Of a stretch of DNA of 28,585 nt, positions 14,544-24,251 are shown piece after piece. The DNA comes from Clostridia bacterium (GTDB lineage: Bacteria > Bacillota > Clostridia > Christensenellales > Borkfalkiaceae), in NCBI GenBank assembly GCA_017504065.1, contig JAFVRU010000058.1, forward strand, positions 1 to 28,585, read 5' to 3'. Every line of letters starts with the position of its first letter. Position 1 is the stretch's first letter. A program made the position numbers and the translations under genes. The notes beneath the pieces are model-generated. The model did not search any database. It was not told the DNA's origin and saw nothing but the letters and a program-made list of their open reading frames with translations.

Positions 14544-15506
14544 TTATTCCTGCGTAGTCAAATACTGCGAAAACTGTTCGGGAGTAAAAATTCGCGCGTT
14601 TCTTGCCTGTACGGATTTTAAGCGCGGTCCGCTCTCGTTATCGAAACACACGTAAAGATCGCAAGCTTCGGCATGGGACGTGAACGTCGCGCCTTGCGCG
14701 TACGCCGCGCTAAGTAAGCGTTTGGAAAGGGGCAATTCCGTTTCCAAGCCGTGCGAAAAACAAACGGTCTTATTCTTCAAACGTCCGTCCTTGGCGCGCT
14801 TGCGTTTCTCACGGTCGGCGAATATGTAAAACTCCGCCTTGCGTTTGTCGCGTTCTTCGCGGCGGCGTTCCTGTTCCTTTTTATATTCCGTAAACGCCAC
14901 GGACGTGTTTTGCGTGATCTCGTAGTTTTCGATCTTGCCTTTGGTAATGCGGTATTTTTCCAAAAGCGCAGGGAAATCCAAGCCTTCCGCCGCGCACATC
15001 GCTTCCGCAATCTTCATCGTCGCGTACGCGTCGTCCACCGCGCGGTGCGCTACGAATTCCACGCCCAATTCTTCGGCGATCGAGCCCAAACCGAACTGAC
15101 GGGAAAAATCTTTTTTATAGTTCATATACACGAATTGCGTATCCGCGAACTCAAATCGAAACGGCGGCAATTTAAAGCGTTGACTTTCGAAATTCAAGTA
15201 CTTCACGTCGTTCATCGTCGCGTGGCCCGCTACAAGCGTATGCTCGTCCTGCAACAAGTCGTAGATTTTCTCCGCGTAGTCTAAAAAGGTGGGATATTTC
15301 TTAAAATCGTCGTATTTATAGGGCAAGACCAAACCCTGCTTGCCCTGTCGATCGGTCAGATGAAATCCGCCCTGTGGATTGATCAAAAGATCTTCCTTTT
15401 CCAAAATATGAAATTTTTCATCTGTCAAACAATACCCGAACGCGCAAATTTTCGCAAATTTTTTAGACACGACCGAGCATTCGATATCGAAAAATAAATA
15501 CTTCAT
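14544..15506 (-). CDS. DnaQ-like 3'-5' exonuclease with C-terminal BRCT-like domain
   Basis: A 320-aa protein. The N-terminal domain is a DEDDh exonuclease: FDIEC gives Asp7 and Glu9, GHATMND gives Asp100, and HRAVDD gives His154 and Asp159, so all five active-site residues are present. A basic, coiled segment (about 205-245, rich in KEQERRREERDKRK) links it to a C-terminal region (248-315) with the pattern of a BRCT domain (VCFSHGLE, then LSKRLLSAAYAQGATF, then DLYVCF). It could proofread, trim RNA or act in repair. The set-up differs from replicative PolC or DnaQ subunits. It is followed after 3 bases by rsmF and preceded by serS. Confidence 0.88.
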   Translation of the reverse strand: MKYLFFDIECSVVSKKFAKICAFGYCLTDEKFHILEKEDLLINPQGGFHLTDRQGKQGLVLPYKYDDFKKYPTFLDYAEKIYDLLQDEHTLVAGHATMNDVKYLNFESQRFKLPPFRFEFADTQFVYMNYKKDFSRQFGLGSIAEELGVEFVAHRAVDDAYATMKIAEAMCAAEGLDFPALLEKYRITKGKIENYEITQNTSVAFTEYKKEQERRREERDKRKAEFYIFADREKRKRAKDGRLKNKTVCFSHGLETELPLSKRLLSAAYAQGATFTSHAEACDLYVCFDNESGPRLKSVQARNARIFTPEQFSQYLTTQE

Positions 15507-15541
15507 TACACCTATTTCGCCACGCCGATTTTTTTGCTCTT

Positions 15542-16828
15542 TTATACCGTTTTAATGACTTTTTTGCCACCCATGTACGGCTGCAACACTTCGGGAATGG
15601 TTACGCTCCCGTCCGCTTGCAAGTGATTTTCCACGAACGCAATCAGCATTCTCGGCGGCGCAACGACCGTGTTGTTCAAGGTATGCGCGAGCTTGGTTTT
15701 CCCGTCGTCGTCTTTGTAACGAATACTCAGCCGTCTTGCTTGCGCGTCCGTCAAATTCGAACAAGACCCGACTTCGAAATATTTCTTTTGGCGGGGACTC
15801 CACGCTTCGACGTCGCAGCTCTTATACTTCAAATCGGCAAGATCGCCCGAGCAGCAGCCGAGCTGTCTTACGGGAATATCCATCGAGCGGAACAATTCCA
15901 CGGTATACGACCAAAGCTTTTCATACCAAGCTTCGCTTTCTTCGGGCTTACAAACGACGATCATTTCTTGTTTTTCAAATTGGTGAATACGGTAAATACC
16001 GCGTTCTTCGATCCCGTGCGCGCCCTTTTCTTTACGGAAGCAAGGCGAATAGCTCGTCATCGCCAACGGCAATTTCTTCCCGTCGATAATTTGACCCATA
16101 AACCGACCGATCATCGAGTGTTCGGACGTACCGATCAAATACAAATCTTCCCCTTCGATCTTATACATCATGTTTTCCATTTCGTCGAAGCTCATAACCC
16201 CCGAAACGACGTCGCCGTGGATCATGAACGGCGGAATCACGTACGTAAAGCCCTTGTCGATCATGAAATCGCGCGCATACGTCAAAACCGCGGAATGCAA
16301 TCTCGCGATATCCCCCGTCAAATAATAGAAACCTTGCCCCGAAGTACGACGCGCGGAATCTACGTCGATCCCGTCGAGTTTTTCCAAAATGTCCAAATGA
16401 TACGGCACTTCGAATTCGGGCACGACCGCTTCGCCGAACCGCTTTAATTCCACGTTTTCGGAATCGTCTTTGCCGATGGGCACGTCGTCTGCGATGATAT
16501 TCGGAATCGTCATCATCGTCTTTTTAAGCGCCGCGTCCACTTCTTCGTTTTCCTTTTCGATCGCAAGCAAACGTTCCGCGTCGGCTTTGACCTGCGCTTT
16601 CACCTTTTCGGCTTCTTCACGGTTGCCCGCTTTCATATATTCGCCGACCTTTTTGGACAGCGTATTCCGCGCCGAACGGAGCGCGTCGCCTTCCGCGATC
16701 AACGCCCGACGTTTCGCGTCGAGTTCCAACGCCTTGTCCACAAGCGGCAATTTATGGTCTTGGAATTTTTTCTTGATATTCTCTTTGACAAGTTCCGGAT
16801 TCGTACGGATAAGATTGATATCGATCAT
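15542..16828 (-). CDS. serS: seryl-tRNA synthetase (divergent type)
   Basis: A 428-aa class II synthetase that charges tRNA-Ser. The ATG at 16828 follows GGAG by 9 bases and gives the family N-terminus MIDINLIRTNPELV. Residues 35-110 form the long coiled-coil arm that holds the tRNA. The catalytic core has TSE (234-236), motif 2 FRKEKGAHGIEERG (264-277) with HQFEKQE (282-288), SCSNLTDAQARRLSIRY (355-371) and motif 3 LNNTVVAPPRMLIAFVEN (384-401). Common bacterial SerRS has TAEVPL, FRSEAG and LNGSGLAVGR, so this version differs in several core motifs and looks closer to eukaryotic-style TSE and LNxT forms. It may be an alternative SerRS. It is first in the unit with the exonuclease and rsmF. 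Confidence 0.95.
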   Translation of the reverse strand: MIDINLIRTNPELVKENIKKKFQDHKLPLVDKALELDAKRRALIAEGDALRSARNTLSKKVGEYMKAGNREEAEKVKAQVKADAERLLAIEKENEEVDAALKKTMMTIPNIIADDVPIGKDDSENVELKRFGEAVVPEFEVPYHLDILEKLDGIDVDSARRTSGQGFYYLTGDIARLHSAVLTYARDFMIDKGFTYVIPPFMIHGDVVSGVMSFDEMENMMYKIEGEDLYLIGTSEHSMIGRFMGQIIDGKKLPLAMTSYSPCFRKEKGAHGIEERGIYRIHQFEKQEMIVVCKPEESEAWYEKLWSYTVELFRSMDIPVRQLGCCSGDLADLKYKSCDVEAWSPRQKKYFEVGSCSNLTDAQARRLSIRYKDDDGKTKLAHTLNNTVVAPPRMLIAFVENHLQADGSVTIPEVLQPYMGGKKVIKTV

Positions 16829-16864
16829 GGTCTTTTTCTCCAACGTTTTGTTTTTGTTTTTACC

Positions 16865-16893
16865 ATTATACAACTTTTTGCCCTTAAAATCAA
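16865..16893 (-). promoter_or_regulatory. serS promoter
   Basis: On the minus strand TTGATT (16893-16888), a 17-base spacer and TATAAT (16870-16865). The leader is only about 30 bases, too short for a T-box. Confidence 0.8.
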
Positions 16894-16943
16894 TTAAATG
16901 TAAACGAATAAACCTGATTTCCTATAAAAATTCCGAAAAAAAC

Positions 16944-16972
16944 TTGTAATTTTCACATTCCTATGATATAAT
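16944..16972 (+). promoter_or_regulatory. P-type ATPase promoter
   Basis: TTGTAA (16944-16949), 17 bases, TATAAT (16967-16972), immediately before the ATPase gene and divergent from the serS promoter about 50 bases away. Confidence 0.8.
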
Positions 16973-16989
16973 AAAAACACTTGGAGTAA

Positions 16990-19584
16990 ATGATAGTCAT
17001 GAAAAAAGAAACCAACACGGAAAAGGAGTACGTTTCGGAAGCGGAAAAAAGCTCCCGCCGATTCTCCGCCCTTTTCCCGAAAAAGAAAGAAAAGAAGAAA
17101 AAGAAAACCGCCGTCCCCGTAGCGGACGTACAGCGGTTTCACGCGCTTGCGAGCGAAGGTCTGTCCAAAGCGCAAGTGGAAGAACGCATCGAACAAGGGC
17201 TCGTCAATAAAACGGGCAAAAAATACTCGAAAACCTATCGCAGTATTTTCATCGGGAACATTTGTACGTTCTTCAACCTGTTGTGTTTGCTCGCGGCAGT
17301 TGCTTTGCTGTTGGCGCGCGCGCCGATTTCGCAATTCTCGTTCGTCGCGATTTTCCTTTGCAATATCTTGGTGAGTATCGTACAGGAAATCCGCGCGAAA
17401 CGCAAGATCGATAAGCTCTCCATTCTCTCGTCGCCGACGGCAAAAGTCATTCGCGGCGGAGAAAAGACGGAAATCCCCGTCGAAGAAATCGTCGTGGACG
17501 ACATTCTCGTCCTTTCCGCAGGACAACAAGTCCCCGCCGACTGTATCGCTATGGACGGTATGGCGGAGTTCAACGAATCCCTGCTCACAGGGGAATCCGT
17601 ACCCGTCAAAAAGGACGACGGCGACGAGCTGTTTGCAGGCTCGTTCGTGGCAAGCGGTCAAATCGCGGCGCGCGTTGATAAAATCGCCGACGATACGTAC
17701 ATCAGCAAACTGACGGCGCGGGCGAAGAAATACAAACGCCCGAATTCCGAAATCATGAATTCGATCACGCTGTTTATCAAGGTCATCGGGCTTTTGATCG
17801 TGCCCGTAGCGATCTTTATGTTCTTTACCAACTACCGCTCTATCGGCGGCAGCGGGGCTTGGTCGGCGCTCGCCGATCGCGGCGGGTTCTGGAAGAACTT
17901 GCTCCAAGGCGACGGCGTACTCAACGAAACCATTCAAAAGACCTGTTCGGTCGTCATCGGTATGATCCCGTCGGGCTTGTTGCTGCTCACCACGGTCGCG
18001 CTGTCGTTGGGTATGATTCGACTCGCGAAATATAACACGCTCGTACAAGATATGTACTCGCTTGAAATGCTCGCGCGGGTCAACGTATTGTGCTTGGATA
18101 AGACGGGTACGATCACCGACGGCAGAATGAAAGTCAGCGATTGTATCCTGCTCAACGCTACGACGGAATACGGTATCGACGACATTTTGGGCTCGATGCT
18201 TGCGTCGCTCAACGATAATAACCAAACTTCGATCGCGTTATACGAACGCTTCGGACACTCGTCCGCGCTGCAACCGATCGCGACACTCCCTTTCTCGTCG
18301 GCGAGAAAGCTCTCCGCCGTTACGTTCGAAGACGTGGGCACGTTTATTATGGGCGCGCCGGAGTTCGTACTCCGCCCTGTGCCGTCGCGAATCGATAAAA
18401 TCGTCAAGCAGTACGCGCAAATGGGCTTGCGAGTCTTGGTGTTGGCGCACTCCACGGGACAAATCCAAGGCGACAAACCGCCTTCCGCGCCGCGCGCAGT
18501 CGCGATCATTACGTTGTCGGATAATATCCGTCCCGACGCGATCGATACGATCAAGTGGTTCAAAGAAAACGACGTTGCGGTAAAAGTCATTTCGGGCGAT
18601 AACCCCGTTACCGTTTCCGAAGTCGCAAGACGTGCGGGCATCAAAAATGCAGCGCAATTCATTTCCTTGGAAGGCTTGTCCGATCTGGAAGTCGAGAACG
18701 CGGCGAACCAATACACCGTATTCGGACGGGTAACCCCCGAGCAGAAAGCGCTCTTAATCCGCTCGATCAAGAAAGCGGGGAATACGGTCGCGATGACGGG
18801 CGACGGAGTCAACGATATTTTGGCAATGAAAGAAGCCGATTGCGCCGTGTCCGTAGCTTCGGGGAGCGAAGCGGCGAGAAACGTTTCCAACTTGGTTTTA
18901 CAGGACAATAATTTCGGTTCTATGCCCAAGATCGTAAACGAAGGTAGACGAGTCATCAACAACATCAAGGATTCGTCCGCGCTCTATATCATGAAAACGC
19001 TGTTGACGTTGATTTTGGCGGTTACCTGTATTTCGATCGGCAGCACGTATTTCTTTACGACCAATAACATGATGATGTTCGAAATCTTCATCAGCGCAAT
19101 CCCGTCGTTCGTACTCTCGTTGCAACCGAATACCGAACGGGTCAAGGGCAAATTTATCCCGTACGTACTAAGCCGAGCCATTCCCGGCGCGCTGACAATG
19201 GCGATCGGGATCATCGCGCTCTACGTCGTGCACAGAACTTCCCTTTCGGATACGTTCGGGTTTAGAACCCCGACGGGCGACGATTCCTTGGAATACCAAG
19301 CGCTTATGATGATCGCCTTGACGTTCTCGGGGCTTGTCATGCTGTATCGGATCTGTCAACCGTTTAATATCGTACGCGCCTGCCTGTTTATTCTTTCGGC
19401 GTTCCTTTGTACGATCGTAATTTCCGTGCCGATTTTGGGCGAGATCGTATTCGAAGGCTGGAAGAAGGTAGACTTCTCGTTAGCGCAAATCCTGCTGATC
19501 GTTATTATCGTCCAAGCAAGTTTCCCGATCTCGGGTTTCTTGATACGGTTCTTTGATATGATCAATCCCGCCGACGAACAATAA
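16990..19584 (+). CDS. P-type cation-transporting ATPase (CtpE-like)
   Basis: An 864-aa membrane pump. The start is ATG 16990, 3 bases after GGAG, or ATG 16999, 12 bases after it; neither spacing is ideal. The N-terminus is highly basic (KKKEKKKKK). Then come two membrane helices (about 85-125), the actuator with TGES (200-203), two helices with PSGLLLLTTVALSLG in M4, the phosphorylated Asp370 in DKTGTIT, the hinge TGDGVND (603-609), and about six C-terminal helices. The M4 motif and the short linker to DKTG resemble actinobacterial CtpE, a calcium exporter-type family, so calcium or another divalent ion is my guess. There are no heavy-metal CxxC or CPC motifs, which argues against a copper or zinc pump. 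It is monocistronic. Confidence 0.92.
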   Translation: MIVMKKETNTEKEYVSEAEKSSRRFSALFPKKKEKKKKKTAVPVADVQRFHALASEGLSKAQVEERIEQGLVNKTGKKYSKTYRSIFIGNICTFFNLLCLLAAVALLLARAPISQFSFVAIFLCNILVSIVQEIRAKRKIDKLSILSSPTAKVIRGGEKTEIPVEEIVVDDILVLSAGQQVPADCIAMDGMAEFNESLLTGESVPVKKDDGDELFAGSFVASGQIAARVDKIADDTYISKLTARAKKYKRPNSEIMNSITLFIKVIGLLIVPVAIFMFFTNYRSIGGSGAWSALADRGGFWKNLLQGDGVLNETIQKTCSVVIGMIPSGLLLLTTVALSLGMIRLAKYNTLVQDMYSLEMLARVNVLCLDKTGTITDGRMKVSDCILLNATTEYGIDDILGSMLASLNDNNQTSIALYERFGHSSALQPIATLPFSSARKLSAVTFEDVGTFIMGAPEFVLRPVPSRIDKIVKQYAQMGLRVLVLAHSTGQIQGDKPPSAPRAVAIITLSDNIRPDAIDTIKWFKENDVAVKVISGDNPVTVSEVARRAGIKNAAQFISLEGLSDLEVENAANQYTVFGRVTPEQKALLIRSIKKAGNTVAMTGDGVNDILAMKEADCAVSVASGSEAARNVSNLVLQDNNFGSMPKIVNEGRRVINNIKDSSALYIMKTLLTLILAVTCISIGSTYFFTTNNMMMFEIFISAIPSFVLSLQPNTERVKGKFIPYVLSRAIPGALTMAIGIIALYVVHRTSLSDTFGFRTPTGDDSLEYQALMMIALTFSGLVMLYRICQPFNIVRACLFILSAFLCTIVISVPILGEIVFEGWKKVDFSLAQILLIVIIVQASFPISGFLIRFFDMINPADEQ

Positions 19585-19605
19585 CCAATCACTTTATAAA
19601 AACTT

Positions 19606-19640
19606 ATCCCCGCTTGCGGAACACCGCAAGCGGGGATTTT
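19606..19640. terminator. shared terminator between the ATPase and gyrA
   Basis: ATCCCCGCTTGCGG (19606-19619) pairs perfectly over 14 bp with CCGCAAGCGGGGAT (19624-19637), loop AACA, with T-rich tracts both ways. It serves the convergent ATPase and gyrA genes. Confidence 0.95.
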
Positions 19641-19670
19641 GTCTTTTGTTTTTCTTTTGTATGCTACGGC

Positions 19671-22295
19671 TTATGCTTCCGTATCGTCCGTTGCGGTTTC
19701 TTCGGGTTCATCGTCCAAAACCACCGTTTCTTCCACTTCTTCTACTTCCGTTTCCCCGATCAAGTCTTCGGGGCTCAAATCCGCCGCCGTTTCTTCAGGA
19801 GCTTGCGTTTCCGCTTCGTCGTCGCGTTCGGTAATATCGACCGTCGCAACCAAGCTGTCTTTGACGTTCATTACGCGTACGCCGCGCGTGCTTCTACCGA
19901 TCCGACTGATCGTGTCCGCGTGCATACGGATAATCGTGCCGCCCGTCGTAATGATCATGATATCGTTTTCGTCCGTAACGAGCTTCATATTCACGAGCTC
20001 ACCCGTCTTTTCGTTGAAGATACCCGCTTTGATACCCTTACCGCCGCGGCTTTGCAAACGGTAGTCGTCAATGCTCGAACGTTTTCCGTAGCCGCCTGCC
20101 GTCAACGTGAAGATGTCCTGCGTCTTGTCTACGATCATCATATCCACGACGATATCGTCTTTTACGAGCGTGATCGCCTTAACGCCTTGCGTTCCGCGAC
20201 CCGTAGCCCGTACGTCCGTTTCCGCGAACCGTATACATTTCCCTGCCCGCGAAGCGATCAGGATTTCGTCTTCGCCCGTTGTGAACTGTACGGAGATCAA
20301 GCGGTCGTCTTCTTGGAGTTTGATCGCGATTTTCCCGTTCTTGGGGATTCTCGCAAACTCCGACGTCGCCGTTTTCTTGATCAAGCCGCGTTCGGTTGCC
20401 ATCGTGAGATACCCTACGCCGTTTTCTAATACGGGGAGTACCGTTTCGATCTTTTCACCGGGATCGAGCTGTACGATATTGACGACGGCTCTACCCCGCG
20501 CCGTGCGGTTGGCTTCGGGAATTTCATAGCCCTTAATCGAATACACTTTGCCTTTCGACGAGAAAAGCAAAATGGGATCGTGCGTGCAGCAAACGAACAT
20601 CTTCTCGACGTAGTCTTCGTCTTTCGGACGGTGCGCGGTGATTCCCCTGCCGCCCCGACCTTGCGCCTTGTATTCCGCAACGGGCAAACGCTTGATATAG
20701 CCCGAATGCGTGAGCGAAATTACGACGTCTTCGCGATCAATGAGATCTTCGTCGTCGATGTTGCCGTAATCGACGGAAATTTCCGATTTTCTCGGCGACG
20801 GGTACTTGGATTTGATTTCCGTAAGGTCTTGGCGAATAATTTCCATAGCGCGCCATTCGTTCGCCAAAATATCTTTCAAATCTGCGATCGTCGCTTGCAA
20901 CGCAGCCAACTCGTCCTTGAGTTTTTCGACTTCCAACGACGTCAATCTTTGCAACCGCATTTCCAAAATCGCGTTCGCTTGTTTTTCGTCCAATTCAAAC
21001 GCCGAAGTCAAGCCTTCGATCGCCGCGTTCTTATCCGCCGAAGCTTTGATAATCCGAATGACTTCGTCCACGTTCGCAAGCGCGAGCACGAGCCCTGCGA
21101 TGATGTGCGCGCGTTCTTCCGTCTTGTTCAAGTCGTAACGGGTACGGCGTACGATGACTTCCTTTTGGTGTTCCAAATAATAATACAAAACTTCACGCAA
21201 GTTGAGATTTCTCGGCTCTGTACCGTTTTCCACGAGCGCGAGCAGGATAATCCCGTCCGAAATTTGCAATTTGGTCTTTTTATACAAGGTATTGAGTACA
21301 ACTTGCGCGTTCGCTTCTTTCTTACATTCGATCACGATTCGCATACCGTCGCGGTCGGATTCGTCGCGAATGTCGGAAATGCCTTCCAAACGCTTGTCGT
21401 TGACCATGTCCGCAATCGTCTTAATGAGCTGCGCTTTGTTGACTTGGTAGGGGATTTCCGTTACCACGATCCGCGAACGGGTATTCCCGCCCGTGCCGTA
21501 TTCTTCAATTTCGCAGCGGGAACGGATACGGATATTCCCTTGTCCCGTCCGATAAGCTTGGCGGATACCGCTTCTGCCCATAATCAAGCCGCCCGTAGGG
21601 AAATCGGGCGCGGGGATATATTCCATCAGCTCGTCCACCGTAATTTCGGGGTTGTCGATCATCGCGATCGTACCGTCGATGACTTCCGCAAGGTTGTGCG
21701 GGGGAATATTCGTCGCCATACCGACGGCGATCCCGTCCGCGCCGTTGACCAGCAAGTTGGGATATCTTGCGGGCAATACGGTCGGTTCTTCTTCGCTCCC
21801 GTCGAAGTTGGGGATAAAGTCCACCGTTTCCTTTTCCAAATCACGGAGCATTTCCGCCGCCAATTTCGTCAAACGCGCTTCCGTGTAACGCATAGCCGCC
21901 GCAGGGTCGCCGTCCACCGAACCGAAGTTCCCGTGTCCGTCTACCAGCGGGAAGCTGATCGTGAATTCCTGCGCCAACCGAACGAGCGCGTCGTATACGG
22001 AGCTGTCGCCGTGGGGGTGGAATTTACCCATACAGTCCCCGACGATACGGGCGCATTTACGGTACGCCTTATCGTTGTACAACCCCATTTCGTGCATGGA
22101 GTATAAAATCCGTCTGTGTACGGGCTTCAACCCGTCGCGTACGTCAGGGATTGCGCGGGATTTATTTACCGCCATTGCGTACGCGATGAACGACCGTTTT
22201 AACTCGTCGTCGACTTCGACGTCGAGCATTTTCGTCATCTGTAATGTTTTCTTAAATTCTTCGGTCAATTCGGGACTCGTTTCTTTTTTAGCCAT
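19671..22295 (-). CDS. gyrA: DNA gyrase subunit A
   Basis: An 874-aa type IIA topoisomerase subunit that cuts and rejoins DNA during negative supercoiling. The catalytic Tyr137 is in AMRYTEA. The quinolone pocket reads HPHGDSSVYD (93-102), with Ser98 and Asp102 equivalent to E. coli Ser83 and Asp87, so the common resistance changes are absent. The C-terminal beta-pinwheel carries a GyrA box QGRGGRG (545-551), which identifies gyrase rather than ParC and differs slightly from QRRGGKG. The last 60 residues form a strongly acidic tail (about 815-874). GGAG lies about 9 bases before the ATG. It starts 22 bases after gyrB and is cotranscribed with it. Confidence 0.99.
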   Translation of the reverse strand: MAKKETSPELTEEFKKTLQMTKMLDVEVDDELKRSFIAYAMAVNKSRAIPDVRDGLKPVHRRILYSMHEMGLYNDKAYRKCARIVGDCMGKFHPHGDSSVYDALVRLAQEFTISFPLVDGHGNFGSVDGDPAAAMRYTEARLTKLAAEMLRDLEKETVDFIPNFDGSEEEPTVLPARYPNLLVNGADGIAVGMATNIPPHNLAEVIDGTIAMIDNPEITVDELMEYIPAPDFPTGGLIMGRSGIRQAYRTGQGNIRIRSRCEIEEYGTGGNTRSRIVVTEIPYQVNKAQLIKTIADMVNDKRLEGISDIRDESDRDGMRIVIECKKEANAQVVLNTLYKKTKLQISDGIILLALVENGTEPRNLNLREVLYYYLEHQKEVIVRRTRYDLNKTEERAHIIAGLVLALANVDEVIRIIKASADKNAAIEGLTSAFELDEKQANAILEMRLQRLTSLEVEKLKDELAALQATIADLKDILANEWRAMEIIRQDLTEIKSKYPSPRKSEISVDYGNIDDEDLIDREDVVISLTHSGYIKRLPVAEYKAQGRGGRGITAHRPKDEDYVEKMFVCCTHDPILLFSSKGKVYSIKGYEIPEANRTARGRAVVNIVQLDPGEKIETVLPVLENGVGYLTMATERGLIKKTATSEFARIPKNGKIAIKLQEDDRLISVQFTTGEDEILIASRAGKCIRFAETDVRATGRGTQGVKAITLVKDDIVVDMMIVDKTQDIFTLTAGGYGKRSSIDDYRLQSRGGKGIKAGIFNEKTGELVNMKLVTDENDIMIITTGGTIIRMHADTISRIGRSTRGVRVMNVKDSLVATVDITERDDEAETQAPEETAADLSPEDLIGETEVEEVEETVVLDDEPEETATDDTEA

Positions 22296-22317
22296 TTTCC
22301 TGATCTCCTGCCTTTTC

Positions 22318-24231
22318 TTAAATATCCAAATCGGTTACGAGCGACGCGTTTTCTTCGATAAACTTTCTACGCAGTTCGGGGTTTTCGCCCATCAACATCG
22401 TAAACATTTGGTCCGCTTCCGCCGCGTCTTTCATCGTTACGCGGACGAGCGTTCTCGTCGCGGGATTCATCGTCGTATCCCAAAGCTGTTCCTTACTCAT
22501 TTCGCCCAAGCCTTTATAGCGTTGGTAGTCCACTTTCCCGGGCGCATTCTTATCGTATTCGAGCTTTTCTTCTTCGGAATACAAATAATCGACGTTGCCT
22601 TTATACGTAGCCTTGTAAAGGGGCGGTTTCGCGGAATATACGTGCCCGTGTTCGATCAACGGCCGCATATAGCGGAACAGGAACGTATACAAAAGAATAC
22701 GGATATGCGCGCCGTCTACGTCGGCGTCGGTCATGGAAATAATACGGTCGTAGCGGAGCTTGCTTTCGTCGAAATCGTCCAAAATCCCGCAGCCGAACGC
22801 CGTGATCATGGATTTGATTTCTTCGTTTTCGAGCACGCGGTTGAGCCGTACTTTTTCTACGTTCAAAATCTTACCGCGCAAGGGCAAAATCGCTTGGAAA
22901 CGCCGATCTCTACCTTGCTTTGCCGTACCGCCTGCCGAATCCCCTTCGACGATATAGATTTCGCAAAGCTCGCTGCGACGGTCGGAACAGTCGGCAAGCT
23001 TCCCGGGCAACGTGGTCGAGCCCAAAACCCCCTTTCTTCTCGTCAATTCTCTCGCGCTTCTCGCCGCGTCGCGCGCTTTTTGCGCCGTAATACAACGTAA
23101 AACCAACTCTTTTGCAATCGACGGGTTTTCTTCCAAGAACGTCGCCATGTGCTCGGTAACGCATTTATTCACGAACGGACGAATAGTGCTGTTGTTCAGC
23201 TTGTCCTTAGTTTGCGATTCGAACTGCGCGTTGATGAGCTTGACGGAAACGACCGCCGTAACCCCTTCCCGAACGTCTTCGCCCGTGAGTTTGTCGCTAT
23301 CTTTCAAAATATTCAGCTTTTTCCCTGCGTCGTTGATGACTTTCGTGAGCGCCATCTTCAAACCTTCCACGTGCGTACCGCCGTCGATGGTGTTGACGTT
23401 GTTTGCATAGCTGTAAATGACTTCGTTGTACGATTCGTTGTATTGAATCGCAACTTCGCAAACGGTATCCCCGTCCTGTTCTTCGAAATACACGGGCGCG
23501 GGGAACAAGAGTTCTTCACGGTTCTTGTTGAGTTCTTCAACGAACGAACAAATCCCCCCTTCATAGCAGAAAGAGTCCTTTTGTTCCTGCCCCGTACGCG
23601 CGTCTTCCAAGGTAATCCGAAGCCCCTTGTTCAAGTACGCCAACTCACGCAAACGACCCTTTAACGTGTCGTAGTTAAAAATCGTCGTTTCAAAAATTTC
23701 CGCGTCGGGCATAAAGACGACTTTCGTACCCGTTTCCTGCGTATCCCCGACGATTTGTACGCTTCTTTGGGGCACGCCGCGATTATAGACTTGCTTGTAT
23801 ACGTGTCCGTTTTGATAAACTTCCGCTTCCAACCATTCCGAAAGCGCGTTTACCGCCTTGACGCCGACGCCGTGCAAGCCGCTCGATACTTTGTAACCGG
23901 AGTCCCCGCCGAACTTCCCGCCCGCGTTGACTTTCGTAAATACGACTTCCAGCGTGGAAATGCCTTCTTTCGGGTGAATGTCCGTGGGGATACCCCGTCC
24001 GTTGTCCCGTACCGTACAGCTCCCGTCGTCGTTGATCGTTACTTCGATATGCGTACAATACCCCGCCAACGCTTCGTCGATGGAGTTGTCCACGACTTCG
24101 TGAACCAAGTGGTGCAACCCCTTCGCGTCCGTAGACGAAATATACATACCGGGACGTTTTCTGATGTGTTCCAACCCGTCCAATACTTGGATCTGCTCGG
24201 CGCCGTATTCGCCTTCTACTCTTTCAGCCAT
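22318..24231 (-). CDS. gyrB: DNA gyrase subunit B
   Basis: A 637-aa ATPase subunit of gyrase. The GHKL ATP site has EVVDN (45-49), DNGRGIP (76-82) and GLHGVGVKAVNALS (118-131). The transducer domain follows. The TOPRIM domain has EGDSAGG (429-435), the plasmid-like AKQGRDRRFQAILPLRGK and DADVDGAHIR. The length is typical for Gram-positive GyrB, lacking the proteobacterial insertion. A GGGAG precedes the ATG. Together with gyrA it forms the gyrBA pair. No recF, dnaN or dnaA is seen upstream in this window, so the usual origin cluster is not contiguous here. Confidence 0.99.
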   Translation of the reverse strand: MAERVEGEYGAEQIQVLDGLEHIRKRPGMYISSTDAKGLHHLVHEVVDNSIDEALAGYCTHIEVTINDDGSCTVRDNGRGIPTDIHPKEGISTLEVVFTKVNAGGKFGGDSGYKVSSGLHGVGVKAVNALSEWLEAEVYQNGHVYKQVYNRGVPQRSVQIVGDTQETGTKVVFMPDAEIFETTIFNYDTLKGRLRELAYLNKGLRITLEDARTGQEQKDSFCYEGGICSFVEELNKNREELLFPAPVYFEEQDGDTVCEVAIQYNESYNEVIYSYANNVNTIDGGTHVEGLKMALTKVINDAGKKLNILKDSDKLTGEDVREGVTAVVSVKLINAQFESQTKDKLNNSTIRPFVNKCVTEHMATFLEENPSIAKELVLRCITAQKARDAARSARELTRRKGVLGSTTLPGKLADCSDRRSELCEIYIVEGDSAGGTAKQGRDRRFQAILPLRGKILNVEKVRLNRVLENEEIKSMITAFGCGILDDFDESKLRYDRIISMTDADVDGAHIRILLYTFLFRYMRPLIEHGHVYSAKPPLYKATYKGNVDYLYSEEEKLEYDKNAPGKVDYQRYKGLGEMSKEQLWDTTMNPATRTLVRVTMKDAAEADQMFTMLMGENPELRRKFIEENASLVTDLDI

Positions 24232-24251
24232 AAGTTTTACTCCCGTTGCCG

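Noticed and set aside
16829..16990. T-box riboswitch upstream of serS
   Set aside because: The leader is only about 30 bases after the promoter and lacks the T-box sequence.
20580..22106. Long plus-strand frame (508 codons) opposite gyrA
   Set aside because: It is the antisense shadow of gyrA caused by codon bias; the minus-strand protein is unmistakable gyrase.
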